A DNA stretch of 64,000 bases from Ferrovibrio xuzhouensis (GCF_042648965.1 NZ_JBHRYJ010000001.1:1178001-1242000); one strand, 5' to 3'. Counted from the first letter of the stretch, positions 15,791 through 24,164 are shown. Translations and numbers: made by a program. The notes: a model not told the origin generated them from the sequence alone.

Positions 15791-15813
15791 CCCTGTAGAA
15801 GGAAAAACCGAAA

Positions 15814-16926
15814 ATGGCTTCCAATCGTACCATGCTGATGCTGCCCGGCGACGGGATCGGCCCCGAGGTGATGGGCGAGGTTCGTCGCGTCATCGAGTGG
15901 ATGGACAAGCGCCGGCATGTCTCCTTCGACGTCAAGGAAGACCTGGTCGGCGGTGCGGCTTACGACAAGCACGGCACCCCGCTCGCCGACAAGACCATGC
16001 AGGACGCACTGGATTGCGGCGTCGTGCTGCTGGGCGCCGTCGGTGGCCCGAAGTGGGACAATCTGTCCTTCGACAAGAAGCCCGAGCGCGGCCTGCTGCG
16101 CCTGCGCAAGGAAATGGACCTGTTCGCCAACCTGCGTCCGGCGAAATGCTTCGACGCGCTGGTCGAGGCCAGCACGCTGAAGCCCGACGTCGTCCGCGGC
16201 CTCGACATCATGATCGTGCGTGAACTGACCGGCGGCGTCTATTTCGGCCAGCCGCGCGGCATCGAGACCCTGCCGAACGGCGAGCGCCGCGGCATCAACA
16301 CCCAGGTCTACACGACGAGTGAAATCCGCCGTGTGGCGGCCGTGGCCTTCGAACTGGCGCAGAAGCGCGGCAACAAGGTCACCTCGCTGGAGAAGGCCAA
16401 CGTGATGGAATCCGGCGTGCTGTGGCGCGAGGAAGTCACCAGGCTGCACCAGGAGAAATACAAGGACGTGCAGCTCGAGCATATGTATGCCGACAACGGC
16501 GCCATGCAGCTGGTGCGCAACCCGAAGCAGTTCGACGTGATGGTCACCGACAACCTGTTCGGCGACATCCTGTCGGATGCCGCCGCCATGCTGACCGGTT
16601 CGCTCGGCATGCTGCCGTCCGCCTCGATCGGCGCCGCCGATCCGGCCACCGGCCGCCGCATGGCGCTGTTCGAGCCGGTGCATGGCTCGGCGCCCGACAT
16701 CGCCGGCAAGGGCGTGGCCAATCCGCTCGCCACCATCCAGAGCTTCTCGATGGCGCTGCGCTATGCCTATGACCTCGGCGCCGATGCCGACCTGATCGAC
16801 CAGGCAGCCGAGAATGTGCTCAGCAAGGGCATCCGCACCCCCGACCTCGGCGCCGGCGGCACCAAGGTCGGCACCAGCGGCATGGGCGATGCCCTGCTGA
16901 TGGAGCTCGACAAGCTCGCCGCCTGA
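15814..16926 (+). CDS. leuB: 3-isopropylmalate dehydrogenase
   Basis: NAD-dependent oxidative decarboxylation of 3-isopropylmalate, the third leucine-specific step. The 370 residues show LMLPGDGIGPEVMGEVRRVI at the N-terminus, the substrate-binding Arg segment LRLRKEMDLFANLRPAKCF, RELTGGVYFGQPRG, and the metal site MVTDNLFGDILSDAAAMLTG. A GAAGGAAAAACCGAAA ribosome binding region precedes the ATG. It is separated from leuD by the repeat element and is followed by a clear terminator. The leuA gene is not in the window. Confidence 0.98.
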   Translation: MASNRTMLMLPGDGIGPEVMGEVRRVIEWMDKRRHVSFDVKEDLVGGAAYDKHGTPLADKTMQDALDCGVVLLGAVGGPKWDNLSFDKKPERGLLRLRKEMDLFANLRPAKCFDALVEASTLKPDVVRGLDIMIVRELTGGVYFGQPRGIETLPNGERRGINTQVYTTSEIRRVAAVAFELAQKRGNKVTSLEKANVMESGVLWREEVTRLHQEKYKDVQLEHMYADNGAMQLVRNPKQFDVMVTDNLFGDILSDAAAMLTGSLGMLPSASIGAADPATGRRMALFEPVHGSAPDIAGKGVANPLATIQSFSMALRYAYDLGADADLIDQAAENVLSKGIRTPDLGAGGTKVGTSGMGDALLMELDKLAA

Positions 16927-16965
16927 GGGTTCGCCGCCTGACGCGTGCGTTAATCGCAAAACCGA

Positions 16966-16995
16966 AACGCCGGTCCGCAAGGGCCGGCGTTTTTT
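16966..16995 (+). terminator. Rho-independent terminator after leuB
   Basis: AACGCCGGTCC (16966-16976), a GCAA tetraloop and GGGCCGGCGTT (16981-16991) form an 11-bp stem with one G-T pair, running into six T (16990-16995). This ends the leuCDB transcript. Confidence 0.9.
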
Positions 16996-17099
16996 CATGG
17001 CCGGACACCAATCTTCCTGTGAGGCGTTGCAGCAGGGCTCTTGTGCATTGCAGCAAAATCGGCAAGCTTCGGCGGCGTTACTGTCTGGGGAGATAGTTC

Positions 17100-17714
17100 A
17101 TGAAGTTGATCGGCCGCAACCTGTCGCCTTATTCGCGGCGCATTGCCATTGCCATGACCCTGCTGGATGTGCCGCACGAGCGGGAATACCTGTCGGTCAC
17201 CGCCGATCCCGACCGCGGGCTGGAAATCAATCCGGTCGGCCGGGTGCCGGTGCTGGAACTCGACGACGGCGAGCGGCTGATCGAATCCGGCGTCATCCTC
17301 GACTACCTGATGGAACTGGTCGGCCCGGCGAAAAGCCTGGTGCCGCCGCACGGCCGGTCGCGTCGCGACTGCCTGCAGCTGATGGCGATTGCCACCGGCG
17401 TGCTCGACAAGGCGGTCGCCGCCATCTACGAGGTGCGCCGCCGGCCGGCCGAGAAAGTCCATGAACCCTGGCGCCAGCATCTGCTGATCCAGGCGACCGG
17501 CGGCCTGAAAGCGCTGGAAGCGCATAAACAGAACCCCTGGATGCTCGGTGATTTTCTCACCCTGGCCGATATCAGCGCCGGGGTCACCGTCAGCTTCCTG
17601 CGCGTCATGCTGCCCGAACTGGTGCCGGCCGACGCCTGGCCGAAGCTTTACGACCTGTGCGAACGCTGCGAAGCTTTGGCGGCTTTCCAGGCGCATCCGC
17701 TGGAGACGCCCTGA
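17100..17714 (+). CDS. Glutathione S-transferase family protein
   Basis: A 204-residue GST. The thioredoxin-like domain begins KLIGRNLSPYSRRIAIAMTL, where SPYSRR occupies the catalytic site seen in several bacterial GST subfamilies (Ser rather than Cys). GRVPVL carries the cis-Pro and IESGVILDYL the glutathione gamma-Glu contact. A helical domain with FLTLADISAGVTVSFLRV follows. The gene stands alone between the leuB terminator and a methyltransferase gene 36 bases downstream, and its substrate is unknown. Confidence 0.88.
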   Translation: MKLIGRNLSPYSRRIAIAMTLLDVPHEREYLSVTADPDRGLEINPVGRVPVLELDDGERLIESGVILDYLMELVGPAKSLVPPHGRSRRDCLQLMAIATGVLDKAVAAIYEVRRRPAEKVHEPWRQHLLIQATGGLKALEAHKQNPWMLGDFLTLADISAGVTVSFLRVMLPELVPADAWPKLYDLCERCEALAAFQAHPLETP

Positions 17715-17750
17715 CCTGCCAGGGACCGGCGGGCGCGAAAAGGATTTCCG

Positions 17751-18446
17751 ATGGCACAGCAGCCGCAGCCCGATAAACGCATCCTGCGCGCCCAGATCGC
17801 CGCCCGCCATATCCAGGGCGACGGCATCGAGATCGGCGCGCTCGGCACACCGCTCAACGTGCAGCCCTATGCGCGGGTGAAATACCTCGACCGCCATTCG
17901 CTGGAAGACCTGCGCAAGGAATATCCGGAGATGGCCCAGCGGGCGCTGGTCAAGCCCGACATCATCGACAGCGGCGAGACACTGGACAGCATCCCGGACG
18001 GCTCGCTGGATTTCATCGTCGCCAACCATTTCCTCGAGCATTGCCAGAATCTGCTCGGCACTTTGCGCACCCATGCCCGCAAGATCCGGCCCAACGGCCG
18101 GCTGTTCTATGCGGTGCCGAACCGCGACTTCACCTTCGACCGTCACCGGCCGGTGACGCCCTTCGCGCATCTGGTGCAGGACGACCGTGACGGCCCGGAG
18201 CTGGCGCGTGACCAGCACTATCTCGAGTGGGCCTCTCTGGTGGCACAGCTGCCCCCCGGCGAAGCAGAGAAACACGCTGCCGAGCTGAAGGCAAAGAACT
18301 ATTCAATCCACTATCATGCCTGGGATGCCCGCGCGCTGTTCGACACCATGGCGCGGGCGGTGGACTACATCGAATTTCCCGGCTTCGTCGCGCATTTCGA
18401 GCTGAACCTGCACGAGATCATCTGCGTGCTGGTGCGCACCCGTTGA
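17751..18446 (+). CDS. Class I SAM-dependent methyltransferase
   Basis: A 231-residue methyltransferase. The SAM-binding motif I is short and modified (GIEIGALGTPLNV), and the acidic residue of motif II falls in VKYLDRHS. Motif IV-V reads GSLDFIVANHFLEHCQNLLG with an RPNGRLFYAVPN strand after it. The C-terminal YHAWDARALFDTMARAVDYI stretch is typical of methyltransferases found in surface glycan clusters. Here the gene is isolated between a GST and a minus-strand RNA-ligase-like gene. The substrate is not apparent. Confidence 0.8.
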   Translation: MAQQPQPDKRILRAQIAARHIQGDGIEIGALGTPLNVQPYARVKYLDRHSLEDLRKEYPEMAQRALVKPDIIDSGETLDSIPDGSLDFIVANHFLEHCQNLLGTLRTHARKIRPNGRLFYAVPNRDFTFDRHRPVTPFAHLVQDDRDGPELARDQHYLEWASLVAQLPPGEAEKHAAELKAKNYSIHYHAWDARALFDTMARAVDYIEFPGFVAHFELNLHEIICVLVRTR

Positions 18447-18450
18447 GCCT

Positions 18451-18963
18451 TCAGGCGCCGCCGAAGGGAAACAGCGCCTCCGGCGTGATCCTGCCGTTTT
18501 CGAGCTGCAGCACCTGGAGCGCAGCGATACGCCCCGTGGCCGGCTGTGTGAGTGGCCCGATCTGCCGTTCCAGCGCCTTGGCCGAATAGACCACGCCAAA
18601 CCGCGCCACGGTCAGATGCGCCGCGTAATCCGCCGCCGGCGCGTCGTTCAGCGCCGCATGCAGCACGGTCAGTTTCGCCGCCGCCGGCCCGTCGGCCCAC
18701 AGCACATTGAGGAAACGGTATTTTGGAGTATGCGGATCCTCCATACGGCCGAGACGGTCGAAGGCAACGTCGAACGGCGCCGTGGCGGCAGCGACATCGG
18801 CGGCGCGGGCGAGAAAGCCGCCGCGGTCGGCGACATCCTGTGGAAAGGCCAGCGTCACATGGGCCGCCACCCGGTCCTGCAGCGGGTCATGGGCCGCGCG
18901 CAGCGCGGCGATCCAGCCGGCCGCCGCATCATCGAAATCGGGTATCGCAATCACTGCCAGCAT
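18451..18963 (-). CDS. 2'-5' RNA ligase family protein (2H phosphoesterase)
   Basis: A 170-residue 2H phosphoesterase. The two HxT motifs that define the family are present, HVTLAF near residue 35 and HLTVARF near residue 116, in a compact two-lobed domain. Relatives such as ThpR hydrolyse 2',3'-cyclic nucleotides or RNA 2'-5' links; the real substrate here is unknown. It ends four bases after the convergent methyltransferase stop codon, and its start is divergent from a LysE-type exporter gene. Confidence 0.87.
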   Translation of the reverse strand: MLAVIAIPDFDDAAAGWIAALRAAHDPLQDRVAAHVTLAFPQDVADRGGFLARAADVAAATAPFDVAFDRLGRMEDPHTPKYRFLNVLWADGPAAAKLTVLHAALNDAPAADYAAHLTVARFGVVYSAKALERQIGPLTQPATGRIAALQVLQLENGRITPEALFPFGGA

Positions 18964-18998
18964 CGGCGTAAGCTTAGGCGGTTCCTGCCCGCAATGCG

Positions 18999-19646
18999 AT
19001 GGACGCCATGCCGCTCACCCTCTATCTGGCCGCCGCCCTTGCCGGCGCTGCTTATACCCTGACCCCCGGCCCCGCCTTCCTCGCCCTGCTCGGCATCGGC
19101 GCCGGCCAAGGCCGCCGCGCCGGGGTGAAATTCCTCGCCGGCCATTTCGCCGGCGACATTGTCTGGGGCGCACTGGCACTGGTTGCCATCATCGGCTCGG
19201 CCAGCCTCGGCACCTTCGTCTTTGACCTGCTCGGCCTGGCCTGCGGCCTGTATCTTCTGCTGCTCGGCTGGCGCGCCGTGACCGTGCGCCGGCGCGAGGA
19301 TGGCGCACTCAGCACGGAGGTGACGCAGCCGTTGCGCCGCGGCCTCGCCTTCGGCCTGACCAACCCGAAAAGCTATGCCGTGGCCATCGCCATGTTCACC
19401 GCGCTGCTGGCCAGCCAGTCGGCAGAGCTTGGCTGGTCGAGCCTGCCGCCGCTGCTCGGCGCCGCCTGCGCCGGCTTCATCGTCGGCGACATCATCCTGG
19501 TCTGGGTGATCGGCGCGGCGCCGGTGCGCCGGCTCTATCGCCGGCATGAGCTGTGGGTGACACGGATCAGCGGCGCAATCTTCCTCGGCTTCGGCCTGCA
19601 TGCCATCTGGCATGCCGGGCCGGGGCTGCTCAGCCGGCGCGGCTAG
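18999..19646 (+). CDS. LysE/RhtB family exporter
   Basis: A 215-residue inner-membrane protein with six hydrophobic segments. The family opening is seen in LAGAAYTLTPGPAFLALLGI, with the conserved TPGP, followed by GRRAGVKFLAGHFAGD and a second-half FGLTNPKSYAVAIAMF stretch. Such proteins export amino acids or related small metabolites by proton antiport. The start may be the ATG at 18999 or at 19008. Its stop codon overlaps the convergent isomerase gene by four bases. Confidence 0.9.
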   Translation: MDAMPLTLYLAAALAGAAYTLTPGPAFLALLGIGAGQGRRAGVKFLAGHFAGDIVWGALALVAIIGSASLGTFVFDLLGLACGLYLLLLGWRAVTVRRREDGALSTEVTQPLRRGLAFGLTNPKSYAVAIAMFTALLASQSAELGWSSLPPLLGAACAGFIVGDIILVWVIGAAPVRRLYRRHELWVTRISGAIFLGFGLHAIWHAGPGLLSRRG

Positions 19647-20272
19647 GCCTGCCGCCTGAGCGCCTCGCGCACCAGCGGCAGGCGGTCGTTGCCGAAGAAC
19701 ATGTCGTCGCCGACGAAGATGGTCGGCGAGCCGAAGCCGCCACGGGCGATCAACTCGTCGGTATTGGCCTTGAGCTGCGCCTTGACCGCCGGATCGTTGA
19801 TCGCCCCGGCCAGCGCAGCCGGATCGAGGCCGGCCCGACCGGCGGCTTCGGCCACCACCTCGTCACGGCTGATGTCGCGGTCCTCGCCCCAGTAGAGTTC
19901 GAAGAAGGCGGTCGCCAGCGCGACCTCTTTGCCTTCGCCCTGCGCCCCGCTTTCCTGAGTCTTGGCCCACAGCAGGCCGCGCAGCGCCTTCACCGGATTG
20001 ACCGGAAAAACCGCCGGCGGGAAGACGATCTTCAGCCCAGCGAGCCGCGCCCAGTCCTGCATGTCCTTCATGATCCAGGCATCGCGGGCCGGCACCGGAT
20101 TCTCGCGCATGCGGTACATGGTCGGATTGATCGTGTTGAACACGCCGCCAACCAGGAAGGGCTTCCAGTGGATCGTTGCACCTGCTTCCTTCGCCAGCGG
20201 CTGGATGTTGGTAAACGCCAGATAGGTCCAGGGACTGGAGACGTCGTAGTAAAAGTCGATGGTCCTGGCCAT
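19643..20272 (-). CDS. 2-hydroxychromene-2-carboxylate isomerase family protein
   Basis: A 209-residue DsbA-fold, kappa-class GST-like protein. RTIDFYYDVSSPWTYLAFTN at the N-terminus places a Ser where DsbA has its Cys pair, which marks the HCCA isomerase group. The C-terminal GGFGSPTIFVGDDMFFGNDR holds the cis-Pro and glutathione contact. Such enzymes isomerise ring-cleaved aromatics with glutathione, but many members serve unknown pathways. The ATG at 20272 is chosen; a GTG at 20281 would overlap the stop of the upstream GST gene, so coupling is likely either way. Confidence 0.88.
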   Translation of the reverse strand: MARTIDFYYDVSSPWTYLAFTNIQPLAKEAGATIHWKPFLVGGVFNTINPTMYRMRENPVPARDAWIMKDMQDWARLAGLKIVFPPAVFPVNPVKALRGLLWAKTQESGAQGEGKEVALATAFFELYWGEDRDISRDEVVAEAAGRAGLDPAALAGAINDPAVKAQLKANTDELIARGGFGSPTIFVGDDMFFGNDRLPLVREALRRQA

Positions 20273-20277
20273 GGCGG

Positions 20278-21201
20278 TCACAGCTTCGCCGGCACCAGGA
20301 TGAAGCCGGCGCGCGGGAAATGCACATGCAGGCTGCCGGTCTCCGCACTCTCGCGGCGGATGGTGACCTGCTGGGCATCCAGCGCCACCAGTTCGCCGAT
20401 GGTGGCATCGCGGCCGGTATCGTCCGGCGTCACGCTGACCAGGCTGCCGGCCTTGAGCCCCAGCGCGTTGGCAACGACCCCGCCGATGGCCGGTGCCGGC
20501 TCGTTCGTCTTCGCGATCTCCAGCGCCGCAGCAGAGGTCATCTCGATTTTTTCGCCATGGCCGAAGCCCTTCATGCGGTCGGCCCAGGCATTCAGCGCCG
20601 TGTAATCGGCCAGCGCATCGGATTTCGCCCGGTCGCGCACGAACCAGACGCAGTGATAGACGGCGAGATCGGCCAGGCTCGGCGCATCGCCATAGAGGAA
20701 GCTGCGGCCATCGCCGAGCGCCTCCTCGATCCAGCCCAGATGCGCGCGCAGCGGCCCGGTCATCACGGCAGCCTGCGGCTTGAACTTGCTGCGGTCGAGC
20801 GGCCGGCCGGAGAATTTCGAGCGGTCCTCAAGGAAGGAATCCGGCATATGCTCGCCCATCAGGCCGAAGGCGACGGCAACAGCCGCACCGAACAGCTGGT
20901 GGTCGGCCCAGAAGGCGGTGCCCTCGGCGAGGCCCCTGGCCAGGCCGGGGAAGAACGTCGGCGCCGGCTGGCGGCGTTCCAGTTCGCGCAGGATCACCTG
21001 GGTGTCGCAGAAGATGTCGGCGCCGATCTGCATCACCGGCGTCTTGCGGTAGCCGCCGGTCAGCGGCAGCAGGTCGGGCTTGGGCATCGCCGGCGGGATG
21101 GTCACCGAATGCCAGGCCAGATCCTTGATGCCGAAGGCCGCGCGCACCTTCTCGGAAAACGGCGAGGTGCCGTAATGGTGCAGGATGATGCCGCCGGTCA
21201 T
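20278..21201 (-). CDS. Long glutathione S-transferase with extra C-terminal domain
   Basis: A 307-residue protein, longer than the usual 200-230 for a GST. The N-terminal thioredoxin-like fold has ILHHYGTSPFSEKVRAAFGI (Ser in the active site), KTPVMQIGADIFCDTQVILR, and a helical domain follows to about residue 230. The remaining 75 residues, from PAIGGVVANALGLKAGSLVS to the end, read as a separate beta-rich domain of unknown role. A GGGAGGCAAC ribosome binding site fits the ATG at 21201. The TetR gene lies upstream by 52 bases and the HCCA isomerase gene follows, so the three probably form one unit. Confidence 0.85.
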   Translation of the reverse strand: MTGGIILHHYGTSPFSEKVRAAFGIKDLAWHSVTIPPAMPKPDLLPLTGGYRKTPVMQIGADIFCDTQVILRELERRQPAPTFFPGLARGLAEGTAFWADHQLFGAAVAVAFGLMGEHMPDSFLEDRSKFSGRPLDRSKFKPQAAVMTGPLRAHLGWIEEALGDGRSFLYGDAPSLADLAVYHCVWFVRDRAKSDALADYTALNAWADRMKGFGHGEKIEMTSAAALEIAKTNEPAPAIGGVVANALGLKAGSLVSVTPDDTGRDATIGELVALDAQQVTIRRESAETGSLHVHFPRAGFILVPAKL

Positions 21202-21253
21202 GATGTTGCCTCCCGATTGATCTGGGAGACAGGATACGGCTGCTGCCCCAACG

Positions 21254-21832
21254 TCAGGCAAGCGCCGAAGCGAGCACGGCGCGCAGATTGGCGCGCAAGA
21301 TGCCGAGCTGACGCGTGAAGGCCGCCGGCTCGTCGAGCGCCCGGGCCAGCACGAGCGCGCCCTGGATGCCGGCGACCGTCATCTCTGCCAGGCCCACCGG
21401 CTGCTGCACGCCGGCCTTTTCCAGGGCGACGGCCAGCGCATCGATCCAGCGGCGGAAATAATCCTGCACCACGGCGGCGAATCGGTCGCGGGTGTCGTCC
21501 AGCGCGAAGGCGCCGACCAGGCAGACCCGGCCGCCGCCACGGAAATACTGCGCGGTGTTGTCGAACATGGCAGTGATCGCGGCCGGCACCTCGCCCGCCC
21601 CGGCCGCGCGCAGCGGCGCATAGATCTCGCGTTCGAACCAGTCGTCGACATGGGCGAGCACGGCAGCCGCCATCTCGTCCTTGCCGCCCGGGAAGTAGTT
21701 GTACAGGCTGCCCTTGCCGAGCCCGGTGGCCGCGGTGATCACGCTTAAGCTCGTGCCCTCAAAGCCATGCTGGCGGAACACGTCGCCGAGCCGGGCGATG
21801 GCTTCCTCACGGGTGATCAGGGCGGCAGGCAT
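21254..21832 (-). CDS. TetR/AcrR family regulator
   Basis: A 192-residue TetR-type repressor. The helix-turn-helix is at about residues 23-54 (FEGTSLSVITAATGLGKGSL, then YNYFPGGKDEM). The C-terminal ligand domain has FDNTAQYFRGGGRVCLVGAF, which resembles the LmrA/YxaF-like group. It is followed by the GST and HCCA isomerase genes on the same strand. The palindrome at 22424-22447, upstream of the next gene back on this strand, is a candidate target. The ligand is unknown. Confidence 0.9.
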   Translation of the reverse strand: MPAALITREEAIARLGDVFRQHGFEGTSLSVITAATGLGKGSLYNYFPGGKDEMAAAVLAHVDDWFEREIYAPLRAAGAGEVPAAITAMFDNTAQYFRGGGRVCLVGAFALDDTRDRFAAVVQDYFRRWIDALAVALEKAGVQQPVGLAEMTVAGIQGALVLARALDEPAAFTRQLGILRANLRAVLASALA

Positions 21833-21846
21833 GCGTTTCCTTATGC

Positions 21847-21914
21847 TGTCATGCGCGGACTTGATCCGCGCATCCCATTGAAATGGGACCCTCGGGTCAA
21901 GCCCGAGGGTGACA
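21847..21914. repeat. Palindromic intergenic repeat, copy B (three hairpins)
   Basis: Bounded by TGTCA (21847-21851) and TGACA (21910-21914). It contains three perfect hairpins in a row: ATGCGCGGA/TCCGCGCAT with loop CTTGA (21851-21873), TCCCATT/AATGGGA with loop GA (21873-21888), and ACCCTCGGG/CCCGAGGGT with loop TCAAG (21888-21910). The outer ends pair as well, so the whole can fold like a three-armed cross. It lies between the DUF1348 and TetR genes. Confidence 0.9.
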
Positions 21915-21925
21915 ATATCAGGTTT

Positions 21926-22405
21926 CTACAGCCCCAGCTCGCTGAGCCCCGGATGGTCGTCCGGGCGACGGCCCTTGTTCTCATCCGTGCGCGGCCAGTG
22001 GAACTTGCGGTCGGCCTCGGTGATGCGGACATCGTTGATGCTGGCCTCGCGGCGCTGCATCAGGCCCTCGGCGTCGAATTCCCACTGCTCGTTGCCATGG
22101 CTGCGATACCACTGGCCGCTGTCGTCATGCCATTCATAGGCGAAGCGCACGGCGATGTGGTTGCCGGTATAGGCCCAGACCTCCTTGATCAGGCGGTAGT
22201 CCATTTCGCGCTGCCATTTGCGCTCCAGCAGGGCCTCGATGGCCGGCCGCCCTTCGATGAATTCGGCCCGGTTGCGCCAGCGGCTGTCCGGCGTATAGGC
22301 GAGCGCGACTTTCGCCGGGTCGCGGCTGTTCCAGGCATCTTCGGCCAGCCGGGCCTTCTGGGCGGCGGTCTCGGCATTGAACGGCGGCAGCGGTGGGCGG
22401 GCCAT
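21926..22405 (-). CDS. DUF1348 / nuclear transport factor 2-like protein
   Basis: A 159-residue protein of the SnoaL/NTF2-like fold, DUF1348 group. Diagnostic stretches are DAWNSRDPAKVALAYTPDSR, WRNRAEFIEGRPAIEALLER, KWQREMDYRLIKEVWAYTG and QWYRSHGNEQWEFDAEGLMQ. The function of this common family is unknown; the fold forms a small-molecule-binding cone. I start at the ATG at 22405, after CCAGGAGACCCC, because the upstream in-frame codons fall inside a palindromic operator. It is divergent from another NTF2-like gene. Confidence 0.88.
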   Translation of the reverse strand: MARPPLPPFNAETAAQKARLAEDAWNSRDPAKVALAYTPDSRWRNRAEFIEGRPAIEALLERKWQREMDYRLIKEVWAYTGNHIAVRFAYEWHDDSGQWYRSHGNEQWEFDAEGLMQRREASINDVRITEADRKFHWPRTDENKGRRPDDHPGLSELGL

Positions 22406-22423
22406 GGGGTCTCCTGGGCTGGC

Positions 22424-22447
22424 GTATTGTACCGATAAGTACAATAC
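22424..22447. promoter_or_regulatory. 24-bp palindromic operator with divergent -10 boxes
   Basis: GTATTGTAC (22424-22432) and GTACAATAC (22439-22447) are perfect inverted copies around CGATAA. Each arm contains TACAAT, a good -10 box, on its own strand, so the site sits on the promoters of both divergent NTF2-like genes. The form suits a TetR-type dimer; the TetR gene at 21254-21832 is the nearest candidate. Confidence 0.7.
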
Positions 22448-22544
22448 AGAAAAGACGCCGCTGCCGGCAAGCGGAAAACGGAGCGACTGGCCAGCGCGGC
22501 GGCACCGCCCTAGCTTGACCGCAGATCGACGAGGGAGACGGACG

Positions 22545-22928
22545 ATGACGGCAACGGACCCGGGCTATGCGGCAGTGGCGGCCGTGCTGGGCGACTATTT
22601 CGACGGCCTGTATCACTGCGACACCGGCAAGCTCGGCCGCATCTTCCACCCGCAGGCGCGCTATGCCTGTGCCACGGATGGCACGCTGCTGCACCTGGGC
22701 ATGGACGCGTATTTCCCCATCGTCGCCGCCCGGGAATCGCCGGCCAGCCGCAACGAGGTCCGCCGCGACCGCATCGTCTCGATCCAGTTTGCCGGGCCGG
22801 TAACCGCCTTCGCCCATGTCGAATGCGCCATCGGTCCGAAGTTCTTCAATGATTTCCTGACATTGATCAAGATCGACGGCCGCTGGCAGATCATTTCCAA
22901 GGTCTTCCATTACGACCTGCAGGGTTGA
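22545..22928 (+). CDS. NTF2-like / lumazine-binding-like protein
   Basis: A 127-residue single-domain protein. VLGDYFDGLYHCDTGKLGRI, FHPQARYACATDGTLLHLGM and FFNDFLTLIKIDGRWQIISK match the NTF2-like group labelled putative lumazine-binding (Lumazine_bd_2). Members are small cone-shaped proteins, some of them enzymes or ligand binders; no activity can be assigned. GAGGGAGACGG precedes the ATG at 22545. It shares a divergent promoter region with the DUF1348 gene. Confidence 0.83.
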   Translation: MTATDPGYAAVAAVLGDYFDGLYHCDTGKLGRIFHPQARYACATDGTLLHLGMDAYFPIVAARESPASRNEVRRDRIVSIQFAGPVTAFAHVECAIGPKFFNDFLTLIKIDGRWQIISKVFHYDLQG

Positions 22929-22998
22929 TCCGGACCGGATGTCGCAGTGCAATTTCCCGCTTGATAACCGGGGTTTCGGGGCCTAATTTCCGCCACGT

Positions 22999-23074
22999 CC
23001 GCCGGGTGCTGACCTGCCGGACACCAACATCGTTCCGTGTTTCCCAAGAGCCGCCGGGTGTCGACCTGCCGGAC
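22999..23074 (+). repeat. Two near-identical hairpin-forming repeats before asd
   Basis: A 24-base unit, CCGCCGGGTG then two variable bases then GACCTGCCGGAC, occurs at 22999-23022 and at 23051-23074. In each copy CCGCCGGGT pairs with ACCTGCCGG, leaving one mismatch and a GU pair and a four-base loop (GCTG or GTCG). The second copy ends 19 bases before the asd ATG. Two matching hairpins in a row suggest an RNA leader element or a duplicated protein-binding site. Confidence 0.6.
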
Positions 23075-23093
23075 GAGAGAAAGAAGGTACCCT

Positions 23094-24122
23094 ATGGCCT
23101 ATAAGGTCGCCGTCGTCGGCGCCACCGGTGTGGTGGGCCGCGAAATGCTCAACATCCTCCACGAACGCAACTTCCCGGTCTCGGAGCTGGTGCCGCTGGC
23201 CTCGCGCCGCAGTGTCGGCAAGGACGCCCATTTCGGCGACCGCAAGCTCAAGGTGCGCGCGCTTGAGGATTTCGATTTCACCGGCACGGATATCGCGCTG
23301 TTTTCGGCCGGCGGCGCCACCTCGAAGGAATGGGCGCCGCGCGTCGCCGCCCAAGGCGCCGTGGTGATCGACAATTCCAGCCAGTGGCGCATGGACCCCG
23401 ACGTGCCGCTGATCGTGCCGGAAGTGAATGCCGATGCCATCAGCGGCTATCGCAAGAAGGGCATCATCGCCAACCCGAACTGCTCGACCGCGCAACTGGT
23501 CGTGGCGCTGAAGCCGCTGCATGACCATGCCACCATCCGCCGCGTCGTGGTCTCGACCTACCAGTCGGTCTCGGGTGCCGGCAATGACGGCGTCACCGAG
23601 CTGGAGCGCCAGACCAAGGCGATCTTCGTCAACGACGCGATCGAGAAGCACAAGTTCACCAAGCAGATCGCCTTCAACGTCATCCCCCATATCGATGTCT
23701 TCCTCGACGACGGCTACACCAAGGAAGAATGGAAGATGATGGCGGAGACCAAGAAGATCCTCGACCCGAAGATCAAGCTGACCGCCACCTGCGTCCGCGT
23801 GCCGGTGTTCATCGGCCATTCGGAAGCGGTCAACATCGAGTTCGAGAACCCGATCTCGGCCGACGAGGCCCGCGAGATCCTGTCGGTGGCGCCCGGCGTG
23901 CAGGTGCTCGACCGTCGCGAGGACGGCGGCTACATCACGCCGCTGGAATGCGCCGGCGACTACAACACCTTCGTGTCGCGCATCCGCGAGGATTTCACCG
24001 TCGAGAACGGCCTGGTGCTCTGGGTCGTCTCCGACAACCTGCGCAAGGGCGCGGCGCTGAACGCCGTGCAGATCGCCGAGGAACTGGTGTCGCAGCAGCT
24101 GTTGCGCAAGCAGGCCGCATAA
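23094..24122 (+). CDS. asd: Aspartate-semialdehyde dehydrogenase
   Basis: NADPH-dependent reduction of aspartyl phosphate to the semialdehyde, the branch point to lysine, diaminopimelate, threonine and methionine. The 342 residues include the nucleotide motif YKVAVVGATGVVGREMLNIL, the catalytic Cys in ANPNCSTAQLVVALKPL, and FIGHSEAVNIEFE. An AGAAAGAAGG ribosome binding site precedes the ATG at 23094. The gene stands alone, with two hairpin repeats before it and a strong terminator after it. Confidence 0.97.
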   Translation: MAYKVAVVGATGVVGREMLNILHERNFPVSELVPLASRRSVGKDAHFGDRKLKVRALEDFDFTGTDIALFSAGGATSKEWAPRVAAQGAVVIDNSSQWRMDPDVPLIVPEVNADAISGYRKKGIIANPNCSTAQLVVALKPLHDHATIRRVVVSTYQSVSGAGNDGVTELERQTKAIFVNDAIEKHKFTKQIAFNVIPHIDVFLDDGYTKEEWKMMAETKKILDPKIKLTATCVRVPVFIGHSEAVNIEFENPISADEAREILSVAPGVQVLDRREDGGYITPLECAGDYNTFVSRIREDFTVENGLVLWVVSDNLRKGAALNAVQIAEELVSQQLLRKQAA

Positions 24123-24164
24123 CATCGTCCGCCAGCAGCGGATCGCAGACAAGCCGATCTTTGG

